A program made the translations under genes and the position numbers. A stretch of DNA of 64,000 nt from Excoecaria cochinchinensis (lineage: Eukaryota; Streptophyta; Magnoliopsida; Malpighiales; Euphorbiaceae), in assembly GCA_947683425.1 (NCBI GenBank), contig CANTUQ010000159.1, forward strand, positions 5,408,001 through 5,472,000, read 5' to 3'. The notes beneath the pieces are model-generated. The model did no database searches. It had not been told where the DNA came from and saw nothing but the letters and a program-made list of their open reading frames with translations. Numbering within the stretch: the stretch's first letter is position 1; each line of letters opens with the position of its first letter. Of this stretch, positions 41,704 to 53,549 are shown in pieces.

Positions 41704-44056
41704 TGTGACACTTTAATTTTCACCCTAGTATTTTTGAGCTTATATGTGTGTGGTCTTAGTGTGGTCATAGTATGTTTTATGTATTTATATGTGTGTGAAT
41801 TTGGAAGTTTATGGGTATATTTGCATGATAGTTGTAATTGTGTGAATTAAGTTTGTTTTGAGGAGAAAAGAATGATTAAAGGTGGAATTTTCCAAATCCA
41901 CCACTCATGTTTGACAAGTGGATGGTGGGGATGAAGGAAAGAGAAAAAAAAGAGTTGACTAAGGGAAAAGAGGGACAGGGAATGTGAGGACAGCTATCTG
42001 CCCTCTTTCCTGTTCCAACTCTCTTTTTCTCTGCATCTTCTTCTTCTTCTCCTTTCTTACACTTAGATCATCCCCACAAGATACTGAAATTCTAATTTGG
42101 TGTTGGTAAGTTCCAGATTTTGAGTAAGTAATAATCTTCTTCTCCTTCTTCTTCTCTTCTCCTCTTGGTTTTCTTTGATGGTTGTGTTTAGGTTGTGAGT
42201 AATTTGTGTATTTTGGGTATGGTTGATAAAAAAATTCCTGCTAGAGACCACAAGAGGAAGAAGAAAGCAAGTGGTAGTGCCGCCAACTAATTTTTGTGGA
42301 GCTTAGTAATTAAAGGTTTGGGAATTGTATGGTTTTGCGTGTTTTATCTTTTGAATTTTTGCTACGAATTCTAACAATTGAGAGTGAAAGTGTGTATGTA
42401 TGTTTAATTGAAGCGTGTTTTAGTGAGTTATAGTGGAACTTTAGTATTGAAGGTAGAGATTGAATCTTAGAAGTGATTTTGTATGAATTTTGTGTAATTT
42501 TCTGGGTTTGGTGATTGATTGCTTAAATTGATCCTTTAGCCACTTTTAGTCACTTTTAATGAGAATTAAACTTAGGTTTTATGATGAATTATATGTTTTG
42601 GATGCTTTTTGTTGATTATGTGCAAGTTTGGTGGGTTGATCGCATGATTTGGAATGGTTTTTGTGTTGAAGATGTTGTGCAGATCAGCATCAAGAGTAGG
42701 AAGCTCGACTCTATCATGAGTGCGATAGAGCTCGATCATCTGGGTATTTGCCGTGGAGTGTCTCTATTGTGAGCGCGATAGGGAGCTCGGTAAGCCGAGC
42801 TTTTGCCGGGCTGATTGCTGTTGCGAGCGCGTCTTTGTGCGTGAGCGTGACAGTCGCTTACCTACCCTCTATCGCGAGCACGACCTCATTCACAAGCGCG
42901 AAAGAGGCCAATCTACTTCTTATGTCACGAGCACGGCTGGGTGACGTGGGCGTGCCTGAGTTTGCAAGTTGCTTCTGTCCCGCGAATGGGTGTCGCGAGC
43001 ACGACTTCCCCTATTTTTCAAATGTTTATTTTCGATTTCTCTTTGCATAGTTTCTCACTTGTGATTTATAACTATATCAATGTGTGAATTATTATTTGCT
43101 TCTTTATGTGATCATTATTTGAATTATTGCCTAGCCTACAATAATCAAGTAAGTGGATAGCTAGGCATGCCTATAGAGTTACGTTAGCTGCAGCCCAACG
43201 CATTCTAGCCCCTGATTAGGTCCCCATTTGGATCCTCGCGATCCTTATAAGTTGGATCTTGTTTAAGATCCCCCAATGTGAAACGGTTTTTTAATAAAAA
43301 GGAAAGAAATTGCTTTTGTTGTACCTATGGGTACCAATGTATTCACTCGTTATCCACCACTCTGAGTTTGCAGGGAAATCTATGAATTTGATATTAATGT
43401 GAAATAATGCAATTGTTATATGATATTATATGAAGTTATCCGATTAATGCAAGTTATGGTTTAATCTTGTGATGATTTTTATTACATATATTTCGTGTGT
43501 ATGTGAATTGCATTTGACGACCACTGTGAGTGGCCGTTCATCTTTTGTTTTTCCCCACTAAGCGTTATCGCTTAGCATGGGTTCTCATCCGTGCAGGTGT
43601 GAAAGCGGTGAAAGTTTTGAGAGGTTTCATCCGCAGCAGCTAAGGCTAACAGAATAGGAGGGCTTTTGATAGAGGCTTAATTTTTGTATTTTGTAGTTCC
43701 TAATGTATAGCTTTTGGTTTGTAACCATTTTTTTTGTATTATGTAAACTCTCAAGTTTGTATTTATGTTAATCGATTTTTTATAATAGTTTTGTAACGCA
43801 GATATTTTTGGTATATCAATGAATGAGATTGGTTAAGTTCAGTTCGGGCTCAATTGTGCTTTACTCTGAATGTGGGGTTATTAATAGATTTTTATGGTTC
43901 CCCGAATCTTTTATCATGTAAAATTTTATTCAATTACGCTTATGTATCGGATTATGTTATGCATGTATTATTCTGTTTGGTGACAACCCTTATCTATGCG
44001 GGCACTCACTCCTTCATACGGGTGAGCTCCCCTACGTATAGGTAAGGGGTGTTACA
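41704..44056 (+). repeat. TE4 5' LTR
   Basis: TGTGACAC...GGGGTGTTACA, 2353 bp. Donor candidates TTG|GTAAGT (42106) and GA|GTAAGTA (42124), the second conserved in the 3' LTR at 49153. CpG stem-loops (decayed, e.g. CTCTATCATGAGTGCGATAGAG) at 42710-43010, TAGGCATGCCTA at 43162-43173, GGATC/GATCC and GGATC/GATCC-type repeats near 43230-43270, hairpin CTAAGCGTTATCGCTTAG at 43558-43575. Confidence 0.9.
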
Positions 44057-44162
44057 ATTTTATTGGCATTAGAGCATAGGTTTAGACTTTTCTGGGTGAA
44101 CATAAAATAGAATTTTATTTTGGATTGTGTTGGCCTGATGCGGATATCCTTATGTTTTGTAG

Positions 44163-45400
44163 TAGATAGAGTCTGCGCGTGCATCTCTTGAGGGGTTAGC
44201 TGAGAGTGCAAATCCCCAAGAGCAAGATCTGTTGGTTTCTGGTCCTGCTCATCTAGCTAGGATATAGCCTGAGGCTCCAACCATGCCTTTTGAGGCTATG
44301 CTTAAGATATCTCAGGACATGGCTAGAGTCTTAGAGAGGATGATGGCACCAAGAGCTCCGATTGAGAGTATGAGAAAGTTTAGAGCTGAAGATTTTCATG
44401 GGACAAGTTTGGATGAGTTCGATAAGGCATAAATATGGTTTGAGAAAGTGAAAAGGGTTTTGGATGAGATCTGCTATCCTACAAATAGGAAAGTTGAGTG
44501 TGTGGTTTCAATCTTGCAAGGTTCCGCCTACGATTGTGGAAATTGTTTCTGAGACAACTTCAGTCACCTGACCCAGTCTCATGGGAGTTCTTTGAGCGGG
44601 AGTTCCACAACAAGTATGTGACTAGGGCATACAAGGAGGCTTGATGGGCTCAGTTTTTGAATCTCAAGCAGAGGGCCTTATCTGTTGCGGAATATGAAAA
44701 GGAATTCAACAGACTTAGCAAGTATGCTCAATCGGGTATCCTCACTGAAGATTTTCGTTGCCAACATTTTGAAGTGGGCCTGAATGAGACTCTTAGAGTG
44801 ATGTTGATTTCTTTGATGAGTTCTCCGACGATTAGCTATTACCAGATTGTACAAGCGACAGTGCGACCAAAATGCTCGGAGACTATTTTGAGGGAAAGGG
44901 CTCAGAAGAGGAATCCCCCTCGTGAGGCTCATCTTCAGGAAAGAGGTCAAGGCATACCCAAGGGAATCCCTCGGATGAGTCTTCCAATAGTCCAGCTACA
45001 AGGGGTAGGAGATAGGGATCTTCTTATATGTCTGGTGCTAGCGTGGTTCAGGTGCTAGAAGTAAGGTTGTGCTAGAATGTTTGCACTGCAATAAGCGCTA
45101 TAAGGGTGAGTGTCATTGGTTGACTGGAGGTTTCTTTCGATATGGTAGCATGGAATATTTGCTGGTTTATTGCCCTATATTGAGCGAGAACACCTGGAAT
45201 CACCAAAAGGCTAGTAGAGCAGGATCTAATACCCCTCAGGCTATCAATGGTAGATGAAGGGGTCGAGGTCGTGGTGGACGGCCTAGAGATGGAGCTTTTA
45301 CAGAGATAGTGGATCATCCTCAAGTGGTGCCAATGAGGGCTTATGCAATGAGAGCTCGGGATGAGCAAGATGCACCTGAAGTGATTGCTGGTAAGTTTCT
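44163..45400 (+). pseudogene. gag: TE4 Gag (broken)
   Basis: The start codon equivalent is ATA (44166-44168, ATAGAGTCTG) instead of ATGGAGTC. Gag similarity follows with stops near 44265 and 44430, a frameshift near 44535, and an open stretch 44657-45058 (RALSVAEYEKEFNRLSKYA). The zinc knuckle is damaged: FFRYGSMEYLLVYC near 45130-45170 lacks the first two Cys/His positions of TE1's CFRCGSTDHLLTNC. The acceptor TTATGTTTTGTAG ends at 44162. Confidence 0.85.
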
Positions 45401-48400
45401 ACTCTTTGACACATAGTTGTATGCTCTAATAGACTCTGGTTCCACACACTCATATTTATGTTCTGATAAGATGTGTACAAAATTTCCTATTGTGGATCAG
45501 TTAGACTATGAGATTTGTGTGACCAGTCCCATAGGGCATAGTGTTAATGTGAGTAGAGTGTATAGGAATTGTCCCCTAGTTGTGCAAGGTAAATAGTTTC
45601 CAGTGGATTTGACTGGTTTACCTTTTCAAGAGTTTGATCTGATACTAGATATGGACTAGTTGTGCAAGCACTGGGCTATGGTGGATTGTCATAGCAAAAC
45701 AGTTGTGCTTAGAGATTGTGATCAGTCTGCAGTAGTTGTGAGAGGTTTAGGCTCTGGTCCTTTGGGTAATGTGATCTCGGTTATGCAAGCTAGGCGTTTT
45801 ATGAGAAAATGATGTGAGGCATATTTGGCCTTGGTTTTGGATTCTAGTCGTGATCAAGTAGTAATTCAGGATATTCTGGTAGTGAGGGAGATTATGGATG
45901 TATTCCATGAAGAGTTGCCAGGTTTGCCTCTAGAGAGGGAAGTGGAGCTATCCATGGAGATTCTGCTGGGTACTACCCTTATTTTTAAAGCTCCTTATCA
46001 AATGGCTCCTGTGGAATTGAAAGAATTAAAGATTCAACTACAGGAGCTATTGGATAAAGGCTTTATCAGACCCATCGTTTCTCCATGAGGTTCTCCGGTA
46101 TTATTTATTAAGAAGAAGGATGGCACCCTAAGGATGTGTATCGACTATCGACAGATTAATAAGGTCACTGTGAAGAACAAGTATCTATTGCCTAGGATTG
46201 AGGACCTACTTGATAAGTTGAGGGGAGCCGGAGTCTTTTCTAAGATTGACTTGCGGTCTGGTTACAATCAACTAAGGGCTAAGGATATGGATGTTGCTAA
46301 GACTGCTTTTTGTACGCGATATGGCCATTATGAGTTCTTAGTGATGCCGTTCGGGTTAATAAATGTGCCAACGGCTTTTATGGATATGATGAACAGGGTG
46401 TTTAGGCCATATCTCGATTGATTTGTTGTTGTGTTCATCGATAATATTTTGGTATTTTCGAAGTATGATCGTGAGCAAGAGGAATATTTGTGGGTTGTGC
46501 TTCAGGTTTTAAGGGATCATCAATTATTTGCGAAGCTCAGTAAATGTGATTTTTTGTTAAAAGAGGTGTCTTTCTTAGGACACATCATTTCTTCTGAGGG
46601 TATTCGGGTCGATCCGTCTAAAGTTGAGACAATTATGAATTGGAAACCACCTAAGAATGTGCCGGAAGTGAGGAGTTTTCTTCGATTGGCTGGTTATTAC
46701 AGGCGGTTTGTGAAGGGGTTTTCGGTTATTGCTTCTTCCATGACCAGGCTTCTTTGGAAAGGAGTTAAGTTCGAGTGGTCTGACAGGTGTGAAGCAAGTT
46801 TTGATCAATTGAAGAGTATGTTAGTTGAGGCTCCTATACTTACTCAACCCATCTCAAATAAAGAGTATACTATGTACTGTGACGCTTCGGGTATTGGACT
46901 CAGTTGTGTTTTGATGCAAGATGGTAAGATGATAGATTATACATCCAGGCAATTGAAGCCCCATGAGCGGAATTATCCAACGAATGATTTGAATTGGCTG
47001 CGGTAGTATTTGCTCTTAAGACTTTGCATCATTATCTATATGGGGAGACATGTAGGATTTTCACCGATCATAAGAGTTTAAAGTATCTGCTCACGCAGAA
47101 AGAGCTGAATCCGAGACAATGTCAGTGGTTAGAACTATTCAAGGATTATGATTATATTGTGGACTATCACCCAGGAAAAGCGAATGTGGTCGCTAATGCC
47201 TTGAGTCGAAAGTCAGTTTCGGCTCTAGCATTATAGTGTGGGAAGTGGAGATTAGACTCTGATGGAGCTCTGATAGCCCAGCTGAAAGCTAAGCCTAGTC
47301 TAAAGTAAATGATTGTTGATGCTCAAATGAGTTAGCCTAAGTTACAGCGGGCACTATCAGTAGTTAAGAGTGGAGATCAGACTGAGTATTCTATGAGTAG
47401 TGAAGGGGTGCTAAGTTATAAAAATCATGTGTGTGTGCCTAATAACAGTGAATTAGAGAGAAAGCTTTTATAGGAGGAACATACTATGATTTTTACTATG
47501 CATCCGAGAGGTATTAAGATGTATCGAGATTTCAAGCAATTCTATTGGTGGCCCGATATGAAGAGGGATATTGTGGACTTTGTTTCCAAATGCCTAACCT
47601 ATCAACAGGTAAAAGCTGAGCACCAAGTTCCATCAGGTTTGCTTACTTCTTTGCCTATTCCTCAATGGAAGTGGGACAACATCACGACGGACTTTGTATC
47701 GGGTTTGCCATTGACTCAGGGGAAGCACGATTCCGTATGGGTAATAGTCGATTAGCTTACCGAGTTGGCTCATTTCTTACCGATTTGACTCGATTACCCT
47801 ATGGATCGGTTACCAGAGATTTATGTGAATAAGATAGTTTGGCTTCACGGAATTCCTCTATCGATTGTGTCTGATCGGGATCCCAAGTTCACGTCAAAGT
47901 TTTGGAGAGAATTGCAGTTTGCTTTGGGTACTCGATTGAATTTTAGCACTACTTTCCATCGTCAGACCGACGATCAATCAGAGAGGGTTATTCAGATTCT
48001 AGAGGATATACTTTGGGGTTGTGTATTGGATTTTTCGGGCAGTTGGGACAGATATGTATCTTTGATGGAGTTCGCATATAACAATAGTCATTAGATGAGT
48101 ATTAGGATGGCACCGTACGAGGCTCCTATGGCAAGAAATGTAAGACTCCACTTTGTTGGACTAAATTAACTGAATGTTCCATCGTTGGTCAAGAATTAGT
48201 TTGGGACACTGAAGAGAAGATTAAATTGGTTCAGTAAAGTTTGAAAGTAGCAAAGGACCGACAGAGATCCTATGCTATTTTAAAGTAGAAAGATATTCAG
48301 TATAAGGTTAGGGATAAAGTTTTCCTGAAAGTGTCGCCTTGGCGTAAGGTTCTCCGTTTTGGTAAAAAGTGAAAACTAAGTCCCAGGTTTATAGGACCGT

Positions 48401-48749
48401 ATGAGATTTTGGAACGGATCGGACCAGTTTCTTATCGATTATCTTTGCCATTGAAATTAGCCAAGCTGCATGATGTATTCCATGTGTTGATGTTTCGCCA
48501 GTATAGATTGGATGCATCTCATGTACTATCGGTCAAAAATGTGCAAGTTCAGTCAGATTATTCATATGATCAGAAACCCAAGGCTATTTTAGCTCGAGAA
48601 GTGAGACATTTTTGAAATAAGTAGATTCCTTTAGTTAAAGTGTTGTGGTGTCATCACGGGATTGAAGAAGCTACTTGGGAACCAGAGTTAGCCATAAGAT
48701 CTCAGTATCCGCAATTGTTCAGCTCAGGTCAGAATTTCAAGGATGAAAT
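45401..48749 (+). pseudogene. pol: TE4 Pol: protease, RT, RNase H, integrase, tail (broken)
   Basis: Protease DSGSTHSYLC near 45430. RT has MCIDYRQIN (46134) and FSKIDLRSGYNQL; the active-site box reads FIDNILVFS at ~46434, with Asp to Asn in the second catalytic position. RNase H keeps YCDASGIGL, FTDHKSL and VVANALS (catalytic Asp lost). A TAG at 47471 sits exactly where TE1 has TAA between RNase H and integrase. The integrase zinc finger reads CLTYQ as in TE1. The core has IVSDRDP and HRQTDDQSERV. Stops at about 46087, 46421, 47755 and 48093, plus shifts, abolish function. The chromodomain-like tail ends near 48720. Confidence 0.9.
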
Positions 48750-48769
48750 TCCTTTAAGGAGGGGAGAGT
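48732..48769 (+). promoter_or_regulatory. Pre-PPT inverted repeat and PPT of TE4
   Basis: GAATTTCAAGGATGAAATTC (48732-48751), then AAGGAGGGGAGAG before the 3' LTR. Arms GAATTTCA/TGAAATTC keep pairing although two positions differ from TE1 in compensating fashion (C-G in TE1, A-T here). Confidence 0.8.
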
Positions 48770-49305
48770 TGTGACACCTCTAGTTTCACCCTAATAGTTT
48801 TGTGCTTATATGTGTGTGGTCGTAGTGTGTTTTATGTATTTATATGTGTGTGAATTAGGAAGTTTATGGGTATATTTGCATGATAGTTGTAATTGTGTGA
48901 ATTAAGTTTGTTTTGAGGAGAAAAGGAGGATTAAAGGTGGAATTTGCCAAATCCACCACTCATGTTTGACAAGTGGATGGTGGGGATGAAGGAAAGAGAA
49001 AAAGAAGAGTTGACTAAGGGAAAAGAGAGAGAGAGAGAACATTTCTAGCTCTCTCTTCCTCTGCATTTCTTCTTCTTCTCCTTTCTTGCTCTTAGATCAT
49101 CCCCTCAAGCTATTAAAATTTTGATTTGGTGTTGGCAAATTACAGATTATGGGTAAGTGATAATCTTCTTCTCCTTCTTCTTCTCTTTACCTCTTGGTTT
49201 TCTTTGATGGTTGTGTTTGGTTTGTGAGTAATTTATGTATTTTGGGTATGGTTGATTAGAAATTCCTGCTAGAGATCCCAAGGGGAAGGAGAAAGCAAGT
49301 GGTAG
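48770..49305 (+). repeat. TE4 3' LTR, part 1
   Basis: First 536 bp of the LTR, TGTGACACC..., homologous to 41704-42280. It is cut by TE5 after GGTAG (49301-49305). Donor GG|GTAAGTG at 49153. Confidence 0.9.
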
Positions 49306-50862
49306 TGTAACAACCCGAATTATACCCTAGTAGGAATTATAGTGTTAATTGCTATGTAAATTAGATTTATGGTTTAATAAAGGACTTAATTGAAAGAAAA
49401 GCAAAGATTATGAAAAACAACATTTTGAATGAGGGACTGATTTGAAGCTTTGCCACGGACCAAGGGGGGAATTAGTTGTGAGTGGGACACTTGTCATGAG
49501 GAGGACATGTGGCAAGTGAAGAGAGTGCCACCTAGATTGCTTCATGCAATATAAGGAGGCTTAGTGGGAAAAATTTGTCCTCTTATCACAAGAATTCAGA
49601 TTTCTCACTTCTCTCTTTTCTCTCTTTTTCCCTTTTTCTTCATTTGGTTTTTATTCTTGTTATGGTTGGATTTTCTACAATTTGGTTGGTTTGAAGTTAT
49701 TTTTGTGTAAAGCAAAGAAGGTAAGTGTGGTTAAGAATTTGATATGATCTTCTTCTACTCCTTTCTTCTTATGTGTTTGTATTGGTTGGTTTGATGGACT
49801 AAGAGCATGTGCGTGTTTGATGTGGTTATGCAAGAAACTGCGGATAGAAGGAAAGAGAAGGGCAAGGAGAAGGTGTGATCTATAAGAGAAGAGTTTTGAG
49901 CTACTCCTTAGAGGTTGGGATCATGTACAATTGTAATTTGTTGCATATGTTGAGTTTGTGTAATTTTGAGCAACGCATGTGTTATTATTTGAGAGATTGT
50001 CACTGAATTTGGCTATTAGATGCCTATTTAATTAGTTAGTACTTTAATGAGTGTTAAGTTAGAGTTATGGTTAAATTAAGTGCTGAAGTCAAGTTGCTGT
50101 TATTGCATGTTGTAGATGTGTAGGTTTTTGGCATGTAAGGTACTTGTTATAATTATTATGTTTAAGTGTCATTTTTTATTGATATTAATATTTGATTGTG
50201 TTTAAAGTTGAAGTAGAGTTTAGAAGTGTTTATGGTAGGAGTTTGAAGGTGATGCATGTGAATTTTAGAGTAGGCATGTGAAGGTTATGCAGTAGTGTTG
50301 TGTTGCTCGAAGGATTGAACACTCAGTTCGATTCTGTTGCGAGTACGATAAAACACTCCTTGGGCGAGGTCTACCTGTCGAGCATCACTGAGCCTTGCCG
50401 AGCTTTCTCGTGCATTGTCGAGCTATGCCGAGCCTGGCCAAGCTTTCTCGTACATTGCCGAGTTATGCCGAGCTTTATTGAGAGCACGAGCTCTGTCGCG
50501 GGTGCGACAAAAGCTACTTTATAATTCGCTCGTGAGCGTGACACTGGCCGTGTGCGCAACATCTGCGTGTGTTGGGTTTTGTTGCGAGCACGACACTGTG
50601 TAGAGTTATGAATGTAAGTCTTTTGCCCCATTTGTGTGTGGTATTGCATTGGAATATGTTTGATTATGCATAATAAAGATTATATGTATTATATATATGT
50701 ATGAATCACATGCTTGATGGGATGATTAGTTTGTACATGAATTGAATTGATATGTGATCATTGTTAGGTACATGAGTGAATGCTAAGTAATTGATATAGT
50801 GGCTAGAGTTTGTATGTTCAGCCTGAAGGGTCATGGTAGTGGATAGATAAGCATGCTTATAA
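49306..50862 (+). repeat. TE5 5' LTR, part 1
   Basis: TGTAACAACCC. GACATGTGGCA at 49503-49513, TATA-like TATAAGG at 49550, donor AAG|GTAAGT at 49721, CpG stem-loops and TGCCGAGC repeats at 50330-50600, palindrome ATAAGCATGCTTAT at 50847-50860. The CACTA element inserted directly beside that palindrome. Confidence 0.9.
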
Positions 50863-50879
50863 CACTACAAGAATTTAAG

Positions 50880-51420
50880 TCTTTCCCGACGGAAATTCCA
50901 GACGGAAAGCCAAGATTTTCCGTCGGGAAATGTAATTGCCGACGGAAATTCCAGACGGAAAGCCAAGATTTTCCGTCGGGAAATGTAATTGCCGACGGAA
51001 TGCAATTCCGTTGGCAATATGATCGTAGGCAAAAATTACCGACGGAATTTAATATTTCGTCAGCAATTTTTCCTACGGAATTTAATATTCCGTCGGGAAA
51101 ATTGCCGACGGAATATTAAATTCCGTCGGTAATTTTTAAAAAAAACTAAAAAAATTTCAGAATTTCCCTACGGAATTTAATATTCCGTTGGGAAATTTAA
51201 AAAAAATAAAAAATTTTCATAATTTCCCTAAGGAATTTAATATTCCGTCGGGAATTTTTTAAAAAAATAAAAAAATTCAGAATTTCCCGACGGAATTTAA
51301 ATTCCGTCGGTAATTTCCCGATGGAATATTAAATTCCGTAGGGAATTTATTAAAAAAAAATTCTAAATTTCCTGACGGAATTTAATATTCCGTCGGGTCG
51401 GTAATTTAAAAAGCGCATAA
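50880..51420. repeat. Left subterminal repeats of the CACTA (CCGACGGAA/TTCCGTCGG)
   Basis: About 16 exact GACGGA/TCCGTC hexamers plus decayed ones, mostly paired as CCGACGGAAT..ATTCCGTCGG inverted repeats. A 53-bp direct duplication begins at 50888 and 50941. In CACTA elements such subterminal repeats bind the transposition proteins. Confidence 0.9.
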
Positions 51421-51429
51421 AAAAATTAA

Positions 51430-51880
51430 ATAAAACAATAATAACAACAATACAAATTAATAATAATAATTAAGGCCACTCCATCTTATGTAATATCAAA
51501 GCCATAGCTCACCAAATTGTCCTTCAAGAAATATTAGCAACTTTGAGCATTGCCCAGTGCTCAGGGTCTTTGGAAAAATACACAGATGGAGTCATTAACT
51601 TCATCAATTTTACATGAATTTGTTGCTTACAAGAGTTTGGCCTCTTTAAAGGCACTCATCAGGTGCATTTAGCTCTAACTAAACCATCAAGCTATCTCGT
51701 TATGTATAAAACCAGATTTTGCAAGTTCTTCAATAAATAATCACCAAATCCAAGAAACTAATATTAACCATTTCATAACTTTAGCAAATAAAATCACTTT
51801 ATATATTCCTAGTTCTGAGTGAATAGATCTTTTATCTAAATCTACTCTCTTGGGGTAAATTTACATTTATCTCATATTTA
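51430..51880. other. CACTA interior, unidentified
   Basis: AT-rich, no open frame over ~25 codons recognised with confidence. A minus-strand stretch near 51540-51600 reads VYFSKDPEHWAMLK and could be another captured exon, but I cannot name a source. Confidence 0.3.
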
Positions 51881-51906
51881 TGCAAATTGCAACATAAATG
51901 GCATAC

Positions 51907-52098
51907 CAGTTAAACTGAATCCTTTTGTGTTCTGTCCACTTATTGCAATTAAATCTGTTTCTCGAATATCACATTTGCCAACAATAATGCAGGAACCCCA
52001 TATAACAGTGAGCAACATGACAGTTGAGCCAGCCAGCAACCCCATTCCAACAGAGACCTGGCTTTGAGCTGTTGTTGTACTTCCAGAAAGTCCAGATA
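51907..52098 (-). pseudogene. Captured exon of an NCL-type Na+/Ca2+ exchanger-like gene
   Basis: On the minus strand a 192-nt exon is bounded by an acceptor TTTGTTGTAG (52100-52099) and a donor CTG|GTATGC (51906). It encodes SGLSGSTTTAQSQVSVGMGL followed by LAGSTVMLLTVIWGSC and KCDIRE. This closely resembles plant NCL proteins (EF-hand cation/Ca2+ exchanger family), which are membrane transporters. Intact splice sites show it was copied from genomic DNA with introns. It has no start or rest of gene, so it is a transduplicated fragment. Identification is from memory of the family. Confidence 0.7.
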
Positions 52099-52263
52099 CT
52101 ACAACAAAAGGGGAGTGTAAACATAGAGAGTTCAAGAGGAGGAAAAAAAAAGAATAAGAAAAATGTAGGATGCAAGTGATTGGATCCCATTACGCATCAT
52201 ATTTATAAAGTATTTGTAAACACTTGAAAAATGATAAAGAATATATAAGTCCAATTCTTACAC

Positions 52264-52347
52264 TGTATTATTCACAAGAAGCATGACCCGTTGTTGGTAA
52301 GAACGACACTGATCTACAAGGTCAACAATCACTTCTTCTTTGACACC
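52264..52347 (-). pseudogene. Captured exon of a TOM1-like (TOL) gene, GAT domain
   Basis: An 84-nt (28-codon) segment bounded by acceptor GACTGCAG| and donor |GTGTAAG encodes EEVIVDLVDQCRSYQQRV followed by MLLVNNT. It resembles the first GAT-domain helix of plant TOM1-like ubiquitin-binding sorting proteins (EVIVDLVEQCR.Y.QRV..LVN). It lies upstream of the NCL exon on the same strand, so read-through could splice the two into a chimera. Fragment only. Confidence 0.65.
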
Positions 52348-53154
52348 CTGCAGTCGCATACATAAGAATTCAATAACAAGTGATGTATCAAATAGAACAC
52401 TTCTTTTAGACAAAGATACTCCTGAGTTTCTTAGAGTCTCAATTAAGACAAAGAGGATAACTAATTATAAGCAAACCAAGAAGTGATTCACATAGTTCTG
52501 CTTTTTTATTATCTTCAATCGAAACTCACTCCATCAGCAAAGTAACTTCACAAACACAAATGACAGAGCCATTGGCTAACTCCATTTAAGAACTTTCATC
52601 AAATTTTCCAGCATTTAGTTCAAAAGAAATCACTTGGCATATAATATTTTGTTTAATGGTTTAAGATAATATCAATTTTTTTTTATCCAATCATCAGCAC
52701 AATCATGGGCAGTAATTATATATCAATAGCACCAACAGCAATAATCAACTAATAATCCACAATCACCAAAATGCCTCAGCTATTAACAATGACTCTAAGA
52801 GGTGATACTACTTCTATTACGTAGGTACATAATCAGATTTCTGTTAGGGAAAAAGAAACTTCAGAGTTCAAACATGCAGTTTAAACTTAGATTTCACATT
52901 TATTTTCACTTATACATGTTACCTATGGTTCAATAATGCAACCATACATATAGGATCTTACCACCAAAACCACATAATGAATCAACCACAACCATCTTCT
53001 ACCATTATTGTAGTGTTCTCATTTATAGGAGCAAGAAATCAGAAATCTGACAGATAGGCTGACTCTCCAAAAGCCATAGGCTGAGTCTGCAAAAGCCAGC
53101 TATTATAATAGTTTATCTAATGTGTATAAACCTAATGATCAATGAGATAAAAAA

Positions 53155-53535
53155 GAAACTAACTTGTAGACCAGTGGAGGAGGAGGGCCAGCGCGCACAG
53201 AAGGAGCCAGGTGAGCGGATCTGAGCGGGGGAAAGGGGCGGCGCACGCGGAGGAGGAGGGGGGTACGAGCAGAGGGGCTGGCTTACGAGTGGAGATGAGG
53301 GCAGCTGGGGAGAGGGGGCGAGGGAGAGGGCGGCTGGGGAGAGGAGCCGACAGCAGCTAGCGGGAAAGAGGGAGGAGGGGGAGGGGAGGGAGGCCGGCCG
53401 GATCGGAGCCGGAGGGGAGAGGCGGGGCAAGATCGGCGGGGAGGGAGTGCGGCCGGAGGAGGGCAGCGGGTGGGGAGGGCAGAAACCAGGGGAAATCGGG
53501 GAGAGAGAGGGGAGAGGGGAGAGAGGAGAGAGGTG
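53155..53535. other. GC-rich, purine-skewed block inside the CACTA
   Basis: About 380 bp of GGAGG/GGGGAG-rich sequence (plus strand), in sharp contrast to the AT-rich surroundings. The long minus-strand frame here is Pro/Ser/Leu low complexity and not a believable protein. It may be a captured 5' exon or promoter, or a filler typical of CACTA interiors. Confidence 0.5.
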
Positions 53536-53549
53536 TGTTTTAATAAATT

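Noticed and set aside
51878..52135. Treating the NCL-like frame as a real gene
   Set aside because: A single exon with splice sites at both ends, no start and no remaining domains, inside a transposon; it is a captured fragment.
53113..53430. 105-codon Pro/Ser-rich minus-strand frame in the CACTA
   Set aside because: Low-complexity product of a GGAGG-rich block with no recognisable domain; kept only as a GC-rich feature.
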